63,172 bases of DNA from Candidatus Rokuibacteriota bacterium. Its GTDB lineage: Bacteria; Methylomirabilota; Methylomirabilia; Rokubacteriales; CSP1-6. Of the stretch, positions 10,252 to 18,600 are shown in pieces. Numbering within the stretch: the stretch's first letter is position 1; each line of letters opens with the position of its first letter. The stretch covers positions 26,314 through 89,485 of the forward strand of contig QHRW01000029.1 of the NCBI GenBank assembly GCA_003220265.1, in the 5' to 3' direction. A program made the position numbers and the translations under genes. Under the pieces are notes generated by a model. That model was not told the origin of the DNA, did not search any database, and worked only from the letters and a program-made list of their open reading frames with translations.

Positions 10252-10991
10252 CCCCGACCGCGGCGCTGATGATCACCTGCCTCGGCGACGTGCTCTATCC
10301 CGAGGTCGGCGAGCGGATCGTGCGCCTGCTGCGCGGGCTGGACGTGCGCGTGGAGTTTCCCGCCGGCCAGACGTGCTGCGGCCTGCCGCTCTTCAACTCG
10401 GGCTATCACGCCGAGGCCGCCGCCGTGGCGCGCCGCACGGTCGCGATCTTCGCCGCGGCCGAGCAGGTGATCGTGCCGTCGGGCTCCTGCGCCTGGATGG
10501 TGAAGCACGAATACCCGGGCTTGATGACGTCGGTCGCCGAGCGCACGGCGGCCGAGCGGCTCGCCGGCCGCACGCACGAGCTGTCGCAGTTCCTCGTCAA
10601 GGTCCTCGGCCGCCGGCGCTTCCGCAGCGCGGTGGGCGGGCGGCTCACCTATCACGACTCCTGCCATCTCCTGCGCGGGCTGCACGAGGCCGAGAGCCCG
10701 CGCGCGCTGCTGCGCGAGCTGGCCGGTGCGGAGTTCGTCGAGTTGCCGGGAAGCGACGAGTGCTGCGGGTTCGGCGGGTCCTTTTCCGTCCGCTTGCCGG
10801 AAGTCTCGACGGCGATCCTCGACAAGAAGCTCGGCAACGTCGAGGCCACCGGCGCCGACTGCGTGGTGGCCTGCGACGCCGGCTGCCTCATGCAGATGCG
10901 CGGCGGCCTCGCCCGCCGCGGATCGCGGGTACAAGCACTACACCTGGCGGAAGTGCTCGAAGTCGAGGAACCCCTCGGGGGTGCCCCATAA
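10248..10991 (+). CDS. lutA: Lactate utilisation protein A-like (CCG-domain) protein
   Basis: A 247-residue protein with two CCG cysteine-rich modules: TCCGLPLFNSGYH near residues 40-50 and DECCGFGGSFSVR near residues 168-180. Each is the signature of the LutA/YkgE/HdrB-like family, which binds a non-cubane or [4Fe-4S] centre. In Bacillus, LutABC oxidises L-lactate to pyruvate. ATGA overlap precedes it and a TAATG overlap leads into lutB. The last few codons (EEPLGGAP) lie in a small C/G-rich palindrome. Confidence 0.87.
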   Translation: MTPTAALMITCLGDVLYPEVGERIVRLLRGLDVRVEFPAGQTCCGLPLFNSGYHAEAAAVARRTVAIFAAAEQVIVPSGSCAWMVKHEYPGLMTSVAERTAAERLAGRTHELSQFLVKVLGRRRFRSAVGGRLTYHDSCHLLRGLHEAESPRALLRELAGAEFVELPGSDECCGFGGSFSVRLPEVSTAILDKKLGNVEATGADCVVACDAGCLMQMRGGLARRGSRVQALHLAEVLEVEEPLGGAP

Positions 10992-12409
10992 TGGAGCCGG
11001 AGCTGGCGACGCCGTTCCGCGAGCGCGCGGGCCGCGCCCTCGACGACCGCTTCCTGCAGGAGGCGCTCACGGTCGCCACCACCAAGTTCATCACGCTGCG
11101 GCGCGAGGCCTTCGCCGAGCTGCCCGAGGGCGACGCCCTGCGCGACCAGGCCCGGGCGATCAAGGAGGCGACGCTGCAGCGCCTCGACTACTGGCTCGAG
11201 CGGCTGATCGAGCGCATCGAGAGCCGCGGCGGCCACGTCCACTACGCGACCTCCGCCGACGAGGCGCGGCGGGTCGTGCTCGACATCGCCCGGCGCACCG
11301 GCGCGCGCATGGCGGTGAAGTCCAAGTCGATGGCGACCGAGGAGATCCACCTGAACGACGCGCTGCAGGCCGCGGGCGTGACGCCGGTCGAGACCGACCT
11401 CGGCGAGTACATCATCCAGCTGGCCCACGAGCGGCCCTCGCACATCATCGCGCCGGCCATCCACAAGACGAAGGGCCAGGTGGCCGAGCTGTTCGCGCGC
11501 GAGCTGGGGCGCGAGACCGAGCCCGACCCCGAGGTGCTCACCCGCATCGCGCGGGCCGAGCTGCGCCAGAAGTTCCTCGACGCCGACCTCGGCATCAGCG
11601 GCGCGAACTTCGCGGTGGCGGAGACCGGCACCGTCGTGCTCGTGACCAACGAGGGCAACGGCCGCATGGTGACGTCGCTGCCGCGCGTGCACGTGGCCGT
11701 GATGGGCGTCGAGAAGGTCATCCCGTCGATGACCGACCTCGCCGTGTTCCTGGCCATCCTCGCCAAGAGCGCCACCGGCCAGAAGCTGTCGGTCTACACC
11801 TCGCTCGTGAACGGCCCGCGACGCGGCGGCGAGCCGGAGGGCCCGGAGGAGCTCCACCTCGTCCTGCTCGACAACGGGCGCGTGCGCCAGATCGCGGGAC
11901 CGCTGCGCGAGGCGCTCAACTGCCTGCGCTGCGGCGCCTGCCTGAACGTGTGCCCGGTCTATCGCCAGATCGGCGGCCACGCCTACGGCTACACCTATCC
12001 CGGCCCGATCGGCATCCTGCTCACCGCGATGCTCAACGGCCCGGCGGCCGTGAAGGACCTCGCGCACGCCTCGTCCCTGTGCGGCGCCTGCATGGACGCC
12101 TGTCCCGTGCGCATCGACATCCCGAAGATGCTCATCGAGCTCCGTCGCGAGGTCGATCAGCAGGGGATCGCCCCGTGGCCGGAGCGTGCCGTCTTCGGGG
12201 CCTTCGCCTGGCTGCTGCAGCGCCCGCGGCTGTACCGTCTCAGCGCTCGGCTGGGTCGCCTCCTGCAGCGGCCGTTCGTCCGCGGCGGGCGCATTCGATG
12301 GCTGCCCGGATTGTTCGGCGAGTGGACGCGCACGCGCGATCTTCCGGCGGTCGCGCGCCGCACGTTCCACGAGCGCTGGGCCGCGCTCGAGCGCGAGGCA
12401 CGGCGGTGA
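10991..12409 (+). CDS. lutB: Lactate utilisation protein B (DUF162 plus ferredoxin domain)
   Basis: A 472-residue LutB. The N-terminal DUF162/LUD domain (about 60-300) contains MAVKSKSMATEEIHLN and GISGANFAVAETGTVVLV. It is followed by a [4Fe-4S] pair, CLRCGACLNVCPVY near residue 315 and CGACMDACPVRIDIP near residue 365, and a basic C-terminal tail. The ATG overlaps the lutA stop by one base. It acts with LutA and LutC in lactate oxidation coupled to the electron transport chain. Identification is by domain order and motifs. Confidence 0.92.
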   Translation: MEPELATPFRERAGRALDDRFLQEALTVATTKFITLRREAFAELPEGDALRDQARAIKEATLQRLDYWLERLIERIESRGGHVHYATSADEARRVVLDIARRTGARMAVKSKSMATEEIHLNDALQAAGVTPVETDLGEYIIQLAHERPSHIIAPAIHKTKGQVAELFARELGRETEPDPEVLTRIARAELRQKFLDADLGISGANFAVAETGTVVLVTNEGNGRMVTSLPRVHVAVMGVEKVIPSMTDLAVFLAILAKSATGQKLSVYTSLVNGPRRGGEPEGPEELHLVLLDNGRVRQIAGPLREALNCLRCGACLNVCPVYRQIGGHAYGYTYPGPIGILLTAMLNGPAAVKDLAHASSLCGACMDACPVRIDIPKMLIELRREVDQQGIAPWPERAVFGAFAWLLQRPRLYRLSARLGRLLQRPFVRGGRIRWLPGLFGEWTRTRDLPAVARRTFHERWAALEREARR

Positions 12410-13158
12410 CCACGAAGGCCGAGTTCTTCGACCGCATCCGCGCCGAGATGGCGCGGACGCCGGGCCGGGCGCCGAGCGCGCTCGCCGCCCGCCCCGTGCG
12501 GCCGCGCGAGGGGCTGGACGTCCTGCGCCGCGAGCTGTCCGAGCGCTGGCGCGAGAACCTCGACCGCTTCCAGCACGAGCTCGAGCGCGTGGGCGGCGTC
12601 CTCCATCGCGTGGCGGAGGCCGGCGAGGTGCCCGACGTGGTCGCGCAGATCGCCGCGGAGCGCGGGATGCACCGCGTGGTGACGTGGCCGCGGGACACGC
12701 TGGGCGTGGACGTCGCGGCGCCCCTCGTCACGCGTGGCTTCGACGCGGCCGTGATGCCCGGCACCGAGGTGGCGGCCGCGGAGCGCGCGCGCCTGCGCGG
12801 GCTCGCGGCGGCAGCGGACCTCGGCGTGACCGGCGCGGAGGTCGCCATCGCCGAGACGGGCACGCTCGTCGTCGTCTCCGGCGCCGGCCGCCCACGGTCC
12901 ACGTCGCTGCTGCCGGCCTGCCACGTGGCCGTCTTCGAGCGCGACGTCCTGGTCGAGTCGCTCGTGCAGATGGGCCTCGTGCTGGAGGCGTGGCACGAGG
13001 GCGCCGAGCCGTCATGGCGGGGCGCGGCGATCAACTTCATCACCGGGCCCAGCCGGACCGCCGACATCGAGCTGACGCTGACGCGCGGCGTGCACGGCCC
13101 CAAGGAAGTGCACGCGGTATTCGTCGAGCGGGGCCTCTCGGTGGCGCGTCGTGCCTGA
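12406..13158 (+). CDS. lutC: Lactate utilisation protein C (DUF162/LUD)
   Basis: A 250-residue single LUD-domain protein with the family motif GVTGAEVAIAETGTLVVVSG near residues 140-160 and the GPSRTADIE block near residue 210. It lacks the ferredoxin domain of LutB. The start is GTG overlapping the lutB stop (GTGA). It completes lutABC. The overlap of 8 bp with the next gene keeps it in the operon. Confidence 0.9.
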   Translation: MTTKAEFFDRIRAEMARTPGRAPSALAARPVRPREGLDVLRRELSERWRENLDRFQHELERVGGVLHRVAEAGEVPDVVAQIAAERGMHRVVTWPRDTLGVDVAAPLVTRGFDAAVMPGTEVAAAERARLRGLAAAADLGVTGAEVAIAETGTLVVVSGAGRPRSTSLLPACHVAVFERDVLVESLVQMGLVLEAWHEGAEPSWRGAAINFITGPSRTADIELTLTRGVHGPKEVHAVFVERGLSVARRA

Positions 13159-13552
13159 GCGTTACTTCGGGCCGGCCGACGTCGAGCGGCTGATCCCGCG
13201 GCTGACCCGGATCATGCAGCGCGTGATGGCCGCGAACGCCGCGGGCATCGAGGCGCGCGAGGCCAGCGCGGCCGAGCAGAAGCGCATCACGCTCGCCGGC
13301 GGCGGCGTCGTGGACCAGGCCGCCTGGAAAGCGCGCGCGGACCTGATCGAGCGCAGCGTGAAGGACGTTCGAGCAGGCCTGGAGGACATCCAGCGCCTGG
13401 GCGGCGTCACGAAGGATCTGAGCCTGGGCCTCGTCGACTTCCTGCATCTGCGCGACGGTCGCGAGGTGAACCTCTGCTGGAAATTCGGCGAGGAGCGCAT
13501 CACGCACTGGCACGGCCTGGACGAGGGGTATGCCCGGAGGAAACCGCTGTGA
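13151..13552 (+). CDS. DUF2203 family protein
   Basis: A 133-residue protein starting at GTG 13151, overlapping lutC. It has a helical N-terminal half and the C-terminal hallmark GLVDFLHLRDGREVNLCWKF, followed by EERITHWH, typical of DUF2203. Function is unknown in the family. The trailing Cys and His residues could bind a metal. It overlaps the following selenoprotein gene by GTGA, so the two are probably expressed together. Confidence 0.82.
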   Translation: MPERYFGPADVERLIPRLTRIMQRVMAANAAGIEAREASAAEQKRITLAGGGVVDQAAWKARADLIERSVKDVRAGLEDIQRLGGVTKDLSLGLVDFLHLRDGREVNLCWKFGEERITHWHGLDEGYARRKPL

Positions 13553-13896
13553 GCGTCATCTTCTACCAGAAGCCCACCTGAACCTCGTGCGTCAAGGGGA
13601 GAGCGGTGCTCTCCCGCAAGAAGGTCGCCTTCACCACGCGGGATCTCTTCAAGCAGCCGCTGACCGCCGCCGAGATTCGCGCGCTGGCCGCGCGCGCGCC
13701 CGACGGCGTGCGCGGGCTGCTGTCCACGCGGACGGCCCAGTACAAGGCGCTGGGGCTCGACAAGAAGAACCCCGGCGACGAGGTGCTGATCGCGCTGATG
13801 GTGAAGGAGCCGCGGCTGCTGCGGCGGCCGTTGACGCTGGCCGGCCACCGGCTGATCGTCGGCTTCGACGGGCCCGCGCTCGAGGCGCTTCGCTAG
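13549..13896 (+). CDS. ArsC/Spx-like selenoprotein (Sec11, UTSC)
   Basis: Read with UGA at 13579-13581 as selenocysteine, this is a complete 115-residue thioredoxin-fold protein of the ArsC/Spx family. The start is GTG 13549, overlapping the DUF2203 stop. Residues 11-14 read U-T-S-C, where relatives have CxxC. The rest matches the family: RDLFKQPLTAAEI, GLLSTRTAQYK, LLRRPL and a GF ending, stopping at TAG just before the HAD gene. Without recoding, the protein would start at an internal codon and lose the beta strand and redox site. A perfect hairpin follows the UGA. It may reduce arsenate or a disulfide; the substrate is unknown. Confidence 0.85.
13597..13615 (+). promoter_or_regulatory. Candidate bacterial SECIS hairpin
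   Basis: GGGAGAGC at 13597-13604 pairs perfectly with GCUCUCCC at 13608-13615 around a GGU loop. The stem starts 15 nt after the UGA and lies wholly inside the coding sequence. A short stem closed by a loop with GU, shortly 3' of UGA, is the described form of the E. coli fdhF SECIS read by SelB. SelB recognition here is inference. Confidence 0.78.
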
Positions 13897-14646
13897 ATGG
13901 CGTACCGCGCCGTCTTCTTCGATCTCTTCGACACGCTGGTGCGCTTCGAGCGCGACCGGCTGCCGGAGATCACCATCAAGGGCAAGACCGTGCGCTCCAC
14001 GGCCGGCCACCTTCACGGGGTGCTGGCGCGTCACGCGCCGCAGGTGACGCTCGAGCAGTGCTACGAGGCCCTGCTGGTCTCGTGGAAGGAGGCCGAGCGG
14101 CTGCGCGCGATCGATCACCGCGAGGTGTCCGCGCGAGAGCGCTTCTCGTACTTCTTCCCGGCGGCGGGCCTCGACGCGGCGGCGCTGCCGCCGGGCCTCG
14201 CCGAGGCGCTGATCGAGGCCCACCGCCACGAGCTCGCCAAGGCGGCGAGCGTGCCCGCCCATCATCGCCCGCTGCTCGAGCGGCTGGCTCGCCGCCACTG
14301 CCTGGCCGTCGTCTCCAACTTCGACTACAGTCCCACCGCGCTCGGCATCCTGGAGACCGCGGGCGTGCGCGACCTCTTCGCGGCCATCGTCGTCTCCGAC
14401 GAGGTGGGCTGGCGCAAGCCGCGGGCCGACATCTTCCAGGAGGCGCTCCGGCGCACGGGCGCCGAGCCGCACGGAACCCTCTTCGTGGGCGACCGCATCG
14501 ACATCGACGTGGCGGGCGCTCACGGGGTCGGCATGGACGCGGCCTGGATCAATCCCGAGCGCGAGGCCCTGCCGGCCGGCGTCGCGCCGCCGATCTACGA
14601 AATCCGCGACCTCGCCGAGCTGGAGGCGATCGTCGCGCGAGCCTGA
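13897..14646 (+). CDS. HAD-superfamily hydrolase
   Basis: A 249-residue haloacid dehalogenase-like phosphatase. Motif I is FFDLFDTLVRF (residues 5-15), motif II is the VVSNFD region near 140, motif III is WRKPRADIFQ near 170, and motif IV is LFVGDRIDIDVAGA near 195. A helical cap lies between motifs I and II. It starts immediately after the stop of the selenoprotein gene. It probably hydrolyses a small phosphate ester, possibly phosphoglycolate given the glycolate genes upstream, but the motifs do not settle the substrate. Confidence 0.88.
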   Translation: MAYRAVFFDLFDTLVRFERDRLPEITIKGKTVRSTAGHLHGVLARHAPQVTLEQCYEALLVSWKEAERLRAIDHREVSARERFSYFFPAAGLDAAALPPGLAEALIEAHRHELAKAASVPAHHRPLLERLARRHCLAVVSNFDYSPTALGILETAGVRDLFAAIVVSDEVGWRKPRADIFQEALRRTGAEPHGTLFVGDRIDIDVAGAHGVGMDAAWINPEREALPAGVAPPIYEIRDLAELEAIVARA

Positions 14647-14696
14647 CCAGGATCGCCTGGCCTCCTTCGTGCATCGTAAGTGCAGAAACAGTCATA

Positions 14697-14764
14697 GAGG
14701 CGCGCCACGGCTCCGCCGGGGCGCGCCGAACGTGAGGGGGATTGGGGGCCATCTCGGGGCCCCC
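14697..14764 (+). repeat. 68-bp two-hairpin repeat, copy A, abutting trxB
   Basis: This unit has hairpin 1 (GGCGCGCC arms with an inner CGGC/GCCG pairing), a G-rich linker, then hairpin 2 (GGGGGCC, loop, GGCCCCC). A near-identical copy lies on the minus strand at 44187-44254, and a third, of equal length, at 37493-37560. Copy A ends 7 nt before the trxB ATG and occupies the place of a ribosome binding site. The remaining 50 bp between the HAD gene and the repeat holds only a short CCAGG/CCTGG dyad. Confidence 0.75.
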
Positions 14765-14771
14765 ATGAAGA

Positions 14772-15704
14772 ATGCCAACGCGCAAGGTGGTCATCATCGG
14801 GTCCGGCCCGGCCGGCTACACCGCGGCCATCTACGCTGCGCGCGCCAACCTCGCGCCGCTCATGTTCACGGGTTTGCAGTCGGGCGGCCAGCTCATGCTG
14901 ACGACGCTGGTCGAGAACTATCCCGGCTTCGTGGACGGCATCGACGGTCCGGTGCTGATGGAGACCATGCGCAAGCAGGCCGAGCGCTTCGGCACCGACA
15001 TGATCGCCGAAGACGTCGCCTCCGTGGACTTCTCGACGCGGCCATTCACGCTCCAGGCGGAGGGCGCGACATATCAGGCCGACACCGTCATCATCGCCAC
15101 CGGGGCCTCGGCCAAGATGCTGGGCCTGGCCGAGGAGCGCGAGCTGATGGGCCGCGGCGTGTCGACGTGCGCCACCTGCGACGGCTTCTTCTTCAAGGAC
15201 CAGAACATCATGGTGGTGGGCGGCGGCGACTCCGCGATGGAGGAGGCCCTCTACCTCTCTCGCCTCGGGCGCAAGGTGGACGTGGTCCATCGGCGCGATA
15301 GCCTGCGCGCCTCGAAGATCATGCAGGAGCGCGCGGCGAAGAATCCCAGGATCAACTTCCTGCTCGACAGCGTCGTCGACGCCATCGGCGACACGAAGGC
15401 GGGCAAGGTGACGAGCGTGGACGTGCGGAACCTCAAGACCGGCCAGGTCACGACGCATCTGGTGGACGGGCTCTTCATCGCGATCGGGCATGTGCCGAAC
15501 ACCGCGCTCTTCCGCGGCCAGCTCGAGCTCCTGCCCAACGACTACATCAAGGTCGTGCCCGGCACCACGCAGACCTCCGTCCCCGGCGTCTTTGCCGCCG
15601 GCGACGTCGCCGATCACACCTTCCGGCAGGCGGCCACGGCCGCCGGCACTGGCTGCATGGCGGCGCTGGAGGCCGAGCGGTTCCTGGAGGCCCTCCAGCG
15701 CTGA
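14772..15704 (+). CDS. trxB: Thioredoxin reductase
   Basis: A 310-residue flavoprotein of standard length. The FAD-binding motif is IIGSGPAGYTAAIYAARA (7-24), the redox-active pair is CATC near residue 132, the NADPH-binding motif is VVGGGDSAMEEAL near 150, and the C-terminal FAD motif is GVFAAGDVADH near 275. It reduces thioredoxin with NADPH and supports peroxiredoxin and arsenate-reductase-like enzymes. No Shine-Dalgarno is present; a hairpin repeat directly precedes the start. Unlike the selenoproteins of this window, its redox cysteines are ordinary Cys codons. Confidence 0.95.
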   Translation: MPTRKVVIIGSGPAGYTAAIYAARANLAPLMFTGLQSGGQLMLTTLVENYPGFVDGIDGPVLMETMRKQAERFGTDMIAEDVASVDFSTRPFTLQAEGATYQADTVIIATGASAKMLGLAEERELMGRGVSTCATCDGFFFKDQNIMVVGGGDSAMEEALYLSRLGRKVDVVHRRDSLRASKIMQERAAKNPRINFLLDSVVDAIGDTKAGKVTSVDVRNLKTGQVTTHLVDGLFIAIGHVPNTALFRGQLELLPNDYIKVVPGTTQTSVPGVFAAGDVADHTFRQAATAAGTGCMAALEAERFLEALQR

Positions 15705-15729
15705 GCCCTGCCGGCGTGCGCTGAGCCGG

Positions 15730-16368
15730 ATGCCGCTCCAGAACCGCGTCACGCCGTTCGGCGAGCTGATCGCGACACCGGCGCGCGGCACGCTCATGGG
15801 CAACCGGGGCTGTCTGCACGACGCGCAGCAGCGGATTCGTCGCGCGTTCGCCGTCAAGCGCTGGATCATCTGCGTGCTGGAGTTCAAGGGACGGCACCGC
15901 CAGGTGATGGCTCCAGGGCGGTACACGGAGCTGTTCTTTCTCGACGAGGCGACCGCGCTGGCCGCGGGCCATCGACCGTGCGCCGAGTGCCAGCGCGCGC
16001 GCTACGACCTGTTCCGCGCGCACTGGGCGGGGCGGGCTCGCACATTGCCCGGAGCCGACGATATGGACGACGTGCTGCACGCCGAGCGGATCGATGGCAG
16101 CCGCGCCAAGCGAACGTACACCGAGCGGCCGTCCCGGCTGCCCGCCGGGACGATGGTCGCCGATACGGATGGCCAGGCCTACCTCGTCCAGGGCGCCACG
16201 CTGCTCCGGTGGACGCCCGCCGGTTACGCCGCGAGCCCGACGCCGCCGGCCGAGGCTCGGTGGCGGGTGCTGACGCCGCGATCGACCGTACGCGCGCTTG
16301 CACGCGGATATCCCGCGGCCGTCCACCCCTCGGCGGGACGGCACGCGGCGGAAGGGGATGACTCGTGA
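15730..16368 (+). CDS. Uncharacterised protein with Ada-like RPCxxC motif
   Basis: A 212-residue soluble protein not assigned to a characterised family. Around residues 60-100, FFLDEATALAAGHRPCAEC resembles the zinc-binding end of the Ada methylphosphotriester domain (eALAaGyRPCkrC). Two further Cys, in NRGCLHDA and WIICVLEF, could complete a metal site. The C-terminal half is rich in Thr, Arg and Pro. It starts 25 nt after trxB and overlaps the MBL gene by GTGA. A nucleic-acid or metal-binding role is a guess. Confidence 0.6.
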   Translation: MPLQNRVTPFGELIATPARGTLMGNRGCLHDAQQRIRRAFAVKRWIICVLEFKGRHRQVMAPGRYTELFFLDEATALAAGHRPCAECQRARYDLFRAHWAGRARTLPGADDMDDVLHAERIDGSRAKRTYTERPSRLPAGTMVADTDGQAYLVQGATLLRWTPAGYAASPTPPAEARWRVLTPRSTVRALARGYPAAVHPSAGRHAAEGDDS

Positions 16369-17144
16369 GTGTGGATCTGCGCCTGACCTACATCGGCGGC
16401 CCCACGGTCCTGCTGCAGCTCGGCGGACTGCGCTTGCTCAGCGATCCGACGTTCGATCCGGCCGGCGCGGAGTTTCGCGCCGGCGCCTACGTGCTGAGGA
16501 AGACTCACGGACCGGGGCTGCCAGCGGCCGCCCTCGGTCGCGTGGACGCCGTGCTGCTGAGCCACGACCATCATTTCGACAACCTCGACGCCAGCGGTCG
16601 AGCGTTCCTCGGCCACGCGGGGAGCGTGCTGACGACGGGGAGCGGAGCCGAGCGGCTCGGCGGCCGCGCGCGCGGGCTCGCGCCGTGGGAGACGGTGGAA
16701 TTGCCGACGCCGGATGGCGGCACGCTCCACGTGACGGCGACGCCCGCACGCCATGGGCCCGCTCACGCCGACCGTGGCCCCGTGGTGGGTTTCGTGCTCA
16801 CGCGGCCCGACGCCCCGGGCGAGGCCGTCTATCTCAGCGGCGACACCGTCTGGTACGACGGCGTGGCCGAGGTCGGCCGTCGCTTCCCCGTGCGGACCGC
16901 CGTGCTGTTCATGGGCGCCGCGCGCGTCGCCGCGGTCGGGCCGTGGCATCTGACCTTCACGGCCGATGAAGGCGTCGAGGCCGCACGCGCGTTCGGCGAC
17001 GCGACGATCGTCCCGGTGCACTGCGAGGACTGGGAGCACTTCACGCAGTCGCGTCCGGACATCGACGCGGCGTTCCGAGCGGCCGGGCTCGGCCACCGCC
17101 TGCGCTGGCTGCCGCGCGGGGTCGAGACGGACGTCCGGAGCTAG
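16365..17144 (+). CDS. Metallo-beta-lactamase-fold hydrolase (UlaG/RomA-like)
   Basis: A 259-residue MBL-fold protein. Near residue 65 it has LSHDHHFDNLD, the HxHxxD metal motif. Additional ligands are probably in TPARHGP, LSGDTVWYDG (about 160) and VPVHCEDWEH (about 215). Proteins of this group hydrolyse lactones, phosphodiesters or N-acyl lipids; the substrate here is not predictable. The GTG start overlaps the previous gene by 4 bp. Its stop shares the palindrome CTAG with the convergent methyltransferase gene. Confidence 0.85.
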   Translation: MSVDLRLTYIGGPTVLLQLGGLRLLSDPTFDPAGAEFRAGAYVLRKTHGPGLPAAALGRVDAVLLSHDHHFDNLDASGRAFLGHAGSVLTTGSGAERLGGRARGLAPWETVELPTPDGGTLHVTATPARHGPAHADRGPVVGFVLTRPDAPGEAVYLSGDTVWYDGVAEVGRRFPVRTAVLFMGAARVAAVGPWHLTFTADEGVEAARAFGDATIVPVHCEDWEHFTQSRPDIDAAFRAAGLGHRLRWLPRGVETDVRS

Positions 17145-17764
17145 CCGGCGCGGGCGGTCACGTAGAGGCGGTCGGTGGCGTGCTCGAACGGGTAGGGCGG
17201 CCGCACGTCCACACGCTCGACCGTGAAGCCGGCGGCCGCGACCTGGCCCGCGAACGCGGTCGGTGATCGCCAGTGCAGCTCGACGTCGACCGGCAGGCCC
17301 TTGTACTCGCTGAAGTGATCGAAGCCTTCGCCGGCGTGCACGGCCACGAGCAACGCGCCGCCCGGCCGCAGCACCCGCCGCAGCTCCACCAGCGCCGCAG
17401 TCGGTTCCGCCTCGTAGATCAGCGAGTAGAAGGCGACCACGCCGGTGCAGGAGCCGGACGCGAACGGCAGCGCGTGCATGTCGCCCGCGACGAGCGCCAG
17501 CGTCGGATCGTTCAGGCGCCGCGCGACGGTCAGCGAGCGGGGCGCAAGATCCACGCCGATCACGCGTGGGCCGAGCTCGGCGACGAAGCGGCCGACGTGG
17601 GCGGCCGGGCCGCAGCCGACGTCCAGCACCGGGCCGCCGCGGCAGCGCCGGGCGACGTCACGCAGCAGCGCGGTGTCGTAGGGCTTGCGGGTGAGCTCGT
17701 CGGCGAAGTCGGCGGCGTACTGCTCGGCGATCCGATCGAAGGAGGCGCGAATTTTTTCGGTCAC
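17141..17764 (-). CDS. Class I SAM-dependent methyltransferase
   Basis: A 207-residue UbiE/type 11 methyltransferase. Motif I is VLDVGCGPAAHVG near residue 48, the acidic loop is GVDLAPRS near 70, motif II is LALVAGDMHALPF near 88, and VLRPGGALLVAVH is near 130. GTG 17764 overlaps the aspartate dehydrogenase stop by GTGA, so it is the second gene of a two-gene minus-strand operon. The methyl acceptor is unknown. Confidence 0.88.
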   Translation of the reverse strand: MTEKIRASFDRIAEQYAADFADELTRKPYDTALLRDVARRCRGGPVLDVGCGPAAHVGRFVAELGPRVIGVDLAPRSLTVARRLNDPTLALVAGDMHALPFASGSCTGVVAFYSLIYEAEPTAALVELRRVLRPGGALLVAVHAGEGFDHFSEYKGLPVDVELHWRSPTAFAGQVAAAGFTVERVDVRPPYPFEHATDRLYVTARAG

Positions 17765-18588
17765 GTCCCCACGCGCAGCGTGGCGCCGAGGTCCCGCAGC
17801 AGCGCGATCGTGGAGAGATAGGACAGTCGCCCGGTGCGCGGGTTCTCCGAGGGCACGTTGCGCACCTCGATGGCGAGCGAGCCGAACTCGCCCTCGACGG
17901 CGATGCGGTGCGTGTTGCGCGTGAGGCCGGGCACCGCGTAGATCTTCGTGGTGGTCCGCTCCGGCCCGACACCGGCCAGCGAGAGGGCGGCCAGCACGTT
18001 CACGTTGGCCGGGAACGCGCGGCAGGCCTGGGTGGCCGGCCCCTGGAAGATCAGCGTTTCCTCGCGGATCGCCCCGAGGTCGATCCTCTGCTCGACGACC
18101 CACGGCGCTCCGGCCCAGCCGGCCGGGGCCTTGCGGCTCTCCATCGTCACCGAGGTGATCGGCCCCACGGCGCCGCCCTTGACGCCGTCGAGCCCGGCGA
18201 TGGCGCCCGACGGCACGTGGATGCGGCCACCGTGCGCGTCGGCCAGCGCCACCCAGTCGGTGCGGCCCAGCAACGCGCCGCAGGAGAGGACGACGAGGTC
18301 GCGGCCGGCGGCGAGCGCCTTCGGGGCGATCTCGGCGAGGTGCGCCTGCGTGGAGGCCTCGACGACGACCTCGGCGGCGGCGATCAGCTCGTCGAGGCTT
18401 GCGAAGGGCACGGGCGTGCCGAGCGACTTCAGGAATGCCTCGCCGCGCGAGCGATCGCGCGCGGTGGCGGCCACCAGCGTCACGCCGGGGAGCCCGGCGT
18501 CGAGCGCCTGGCAGACACGGCGGCCGATGGCGCCGAGACCGACGACGCCGACGGTGAGCGGATGAGTGCGGGAAGGGATTCGACTCAT
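17761..18588 (-). CDS. nadX: L-aspartate dehydrogenase
   Basis: A 275-residue NAD(P)-dependent amino acid dehydrogenase of the DUF108 family. The N-terminal Rossmann motif is VGVVGLGAIGRRV (residues 12-24). The signature IHVPSGAIAGLDGVKGG is near residue 120, and the C-terminal part contains PANVNVLAALSLAG. It converts aspartate to iminoaspartate, feeding NAD synthesis or nitrogen assimilation. The start at 18588 is chosen because the upstream ATG at 18615 lies in a palindrome and would add a non-conserved tail. It is divergent from the gene at 18634. Confidence 0.88.
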   Translation of the reverse strand: MSRIPSRTHPLTVGVVGLGAIGRRVCQALDAGLPGVTLVAATARDRSRGEAFLKSLGTPVPFASLDELIAAAEVVVEASTQAHLAEIAPKALAAGRDLVVLSCGALLGRTDWVALADAHGGRIHVPSGAIAGLDGVKGGAVGPITSVTMESRKAPAGWAGAPWVVEQRIDLGAIREETLIFQGPATQACRAFPANVNVLAALSLAGVGPERTTTKIYAVPGLTRNTHRIAVEGEFGSLAIEVRNVPSENPRTGRLSYLSTIALLRDLGATLRVGT

Positions 18589-18600
18589 CGCAGTAACGAG

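Noticed and set aside
13606..13896. Short protein starting at GTG 13606
   Set aside because: It lacks the first strand and redox site of the ArsC/Spx fold, and its start lies in the loop of the hairpin. The read-through frame from 13549 is better supported.
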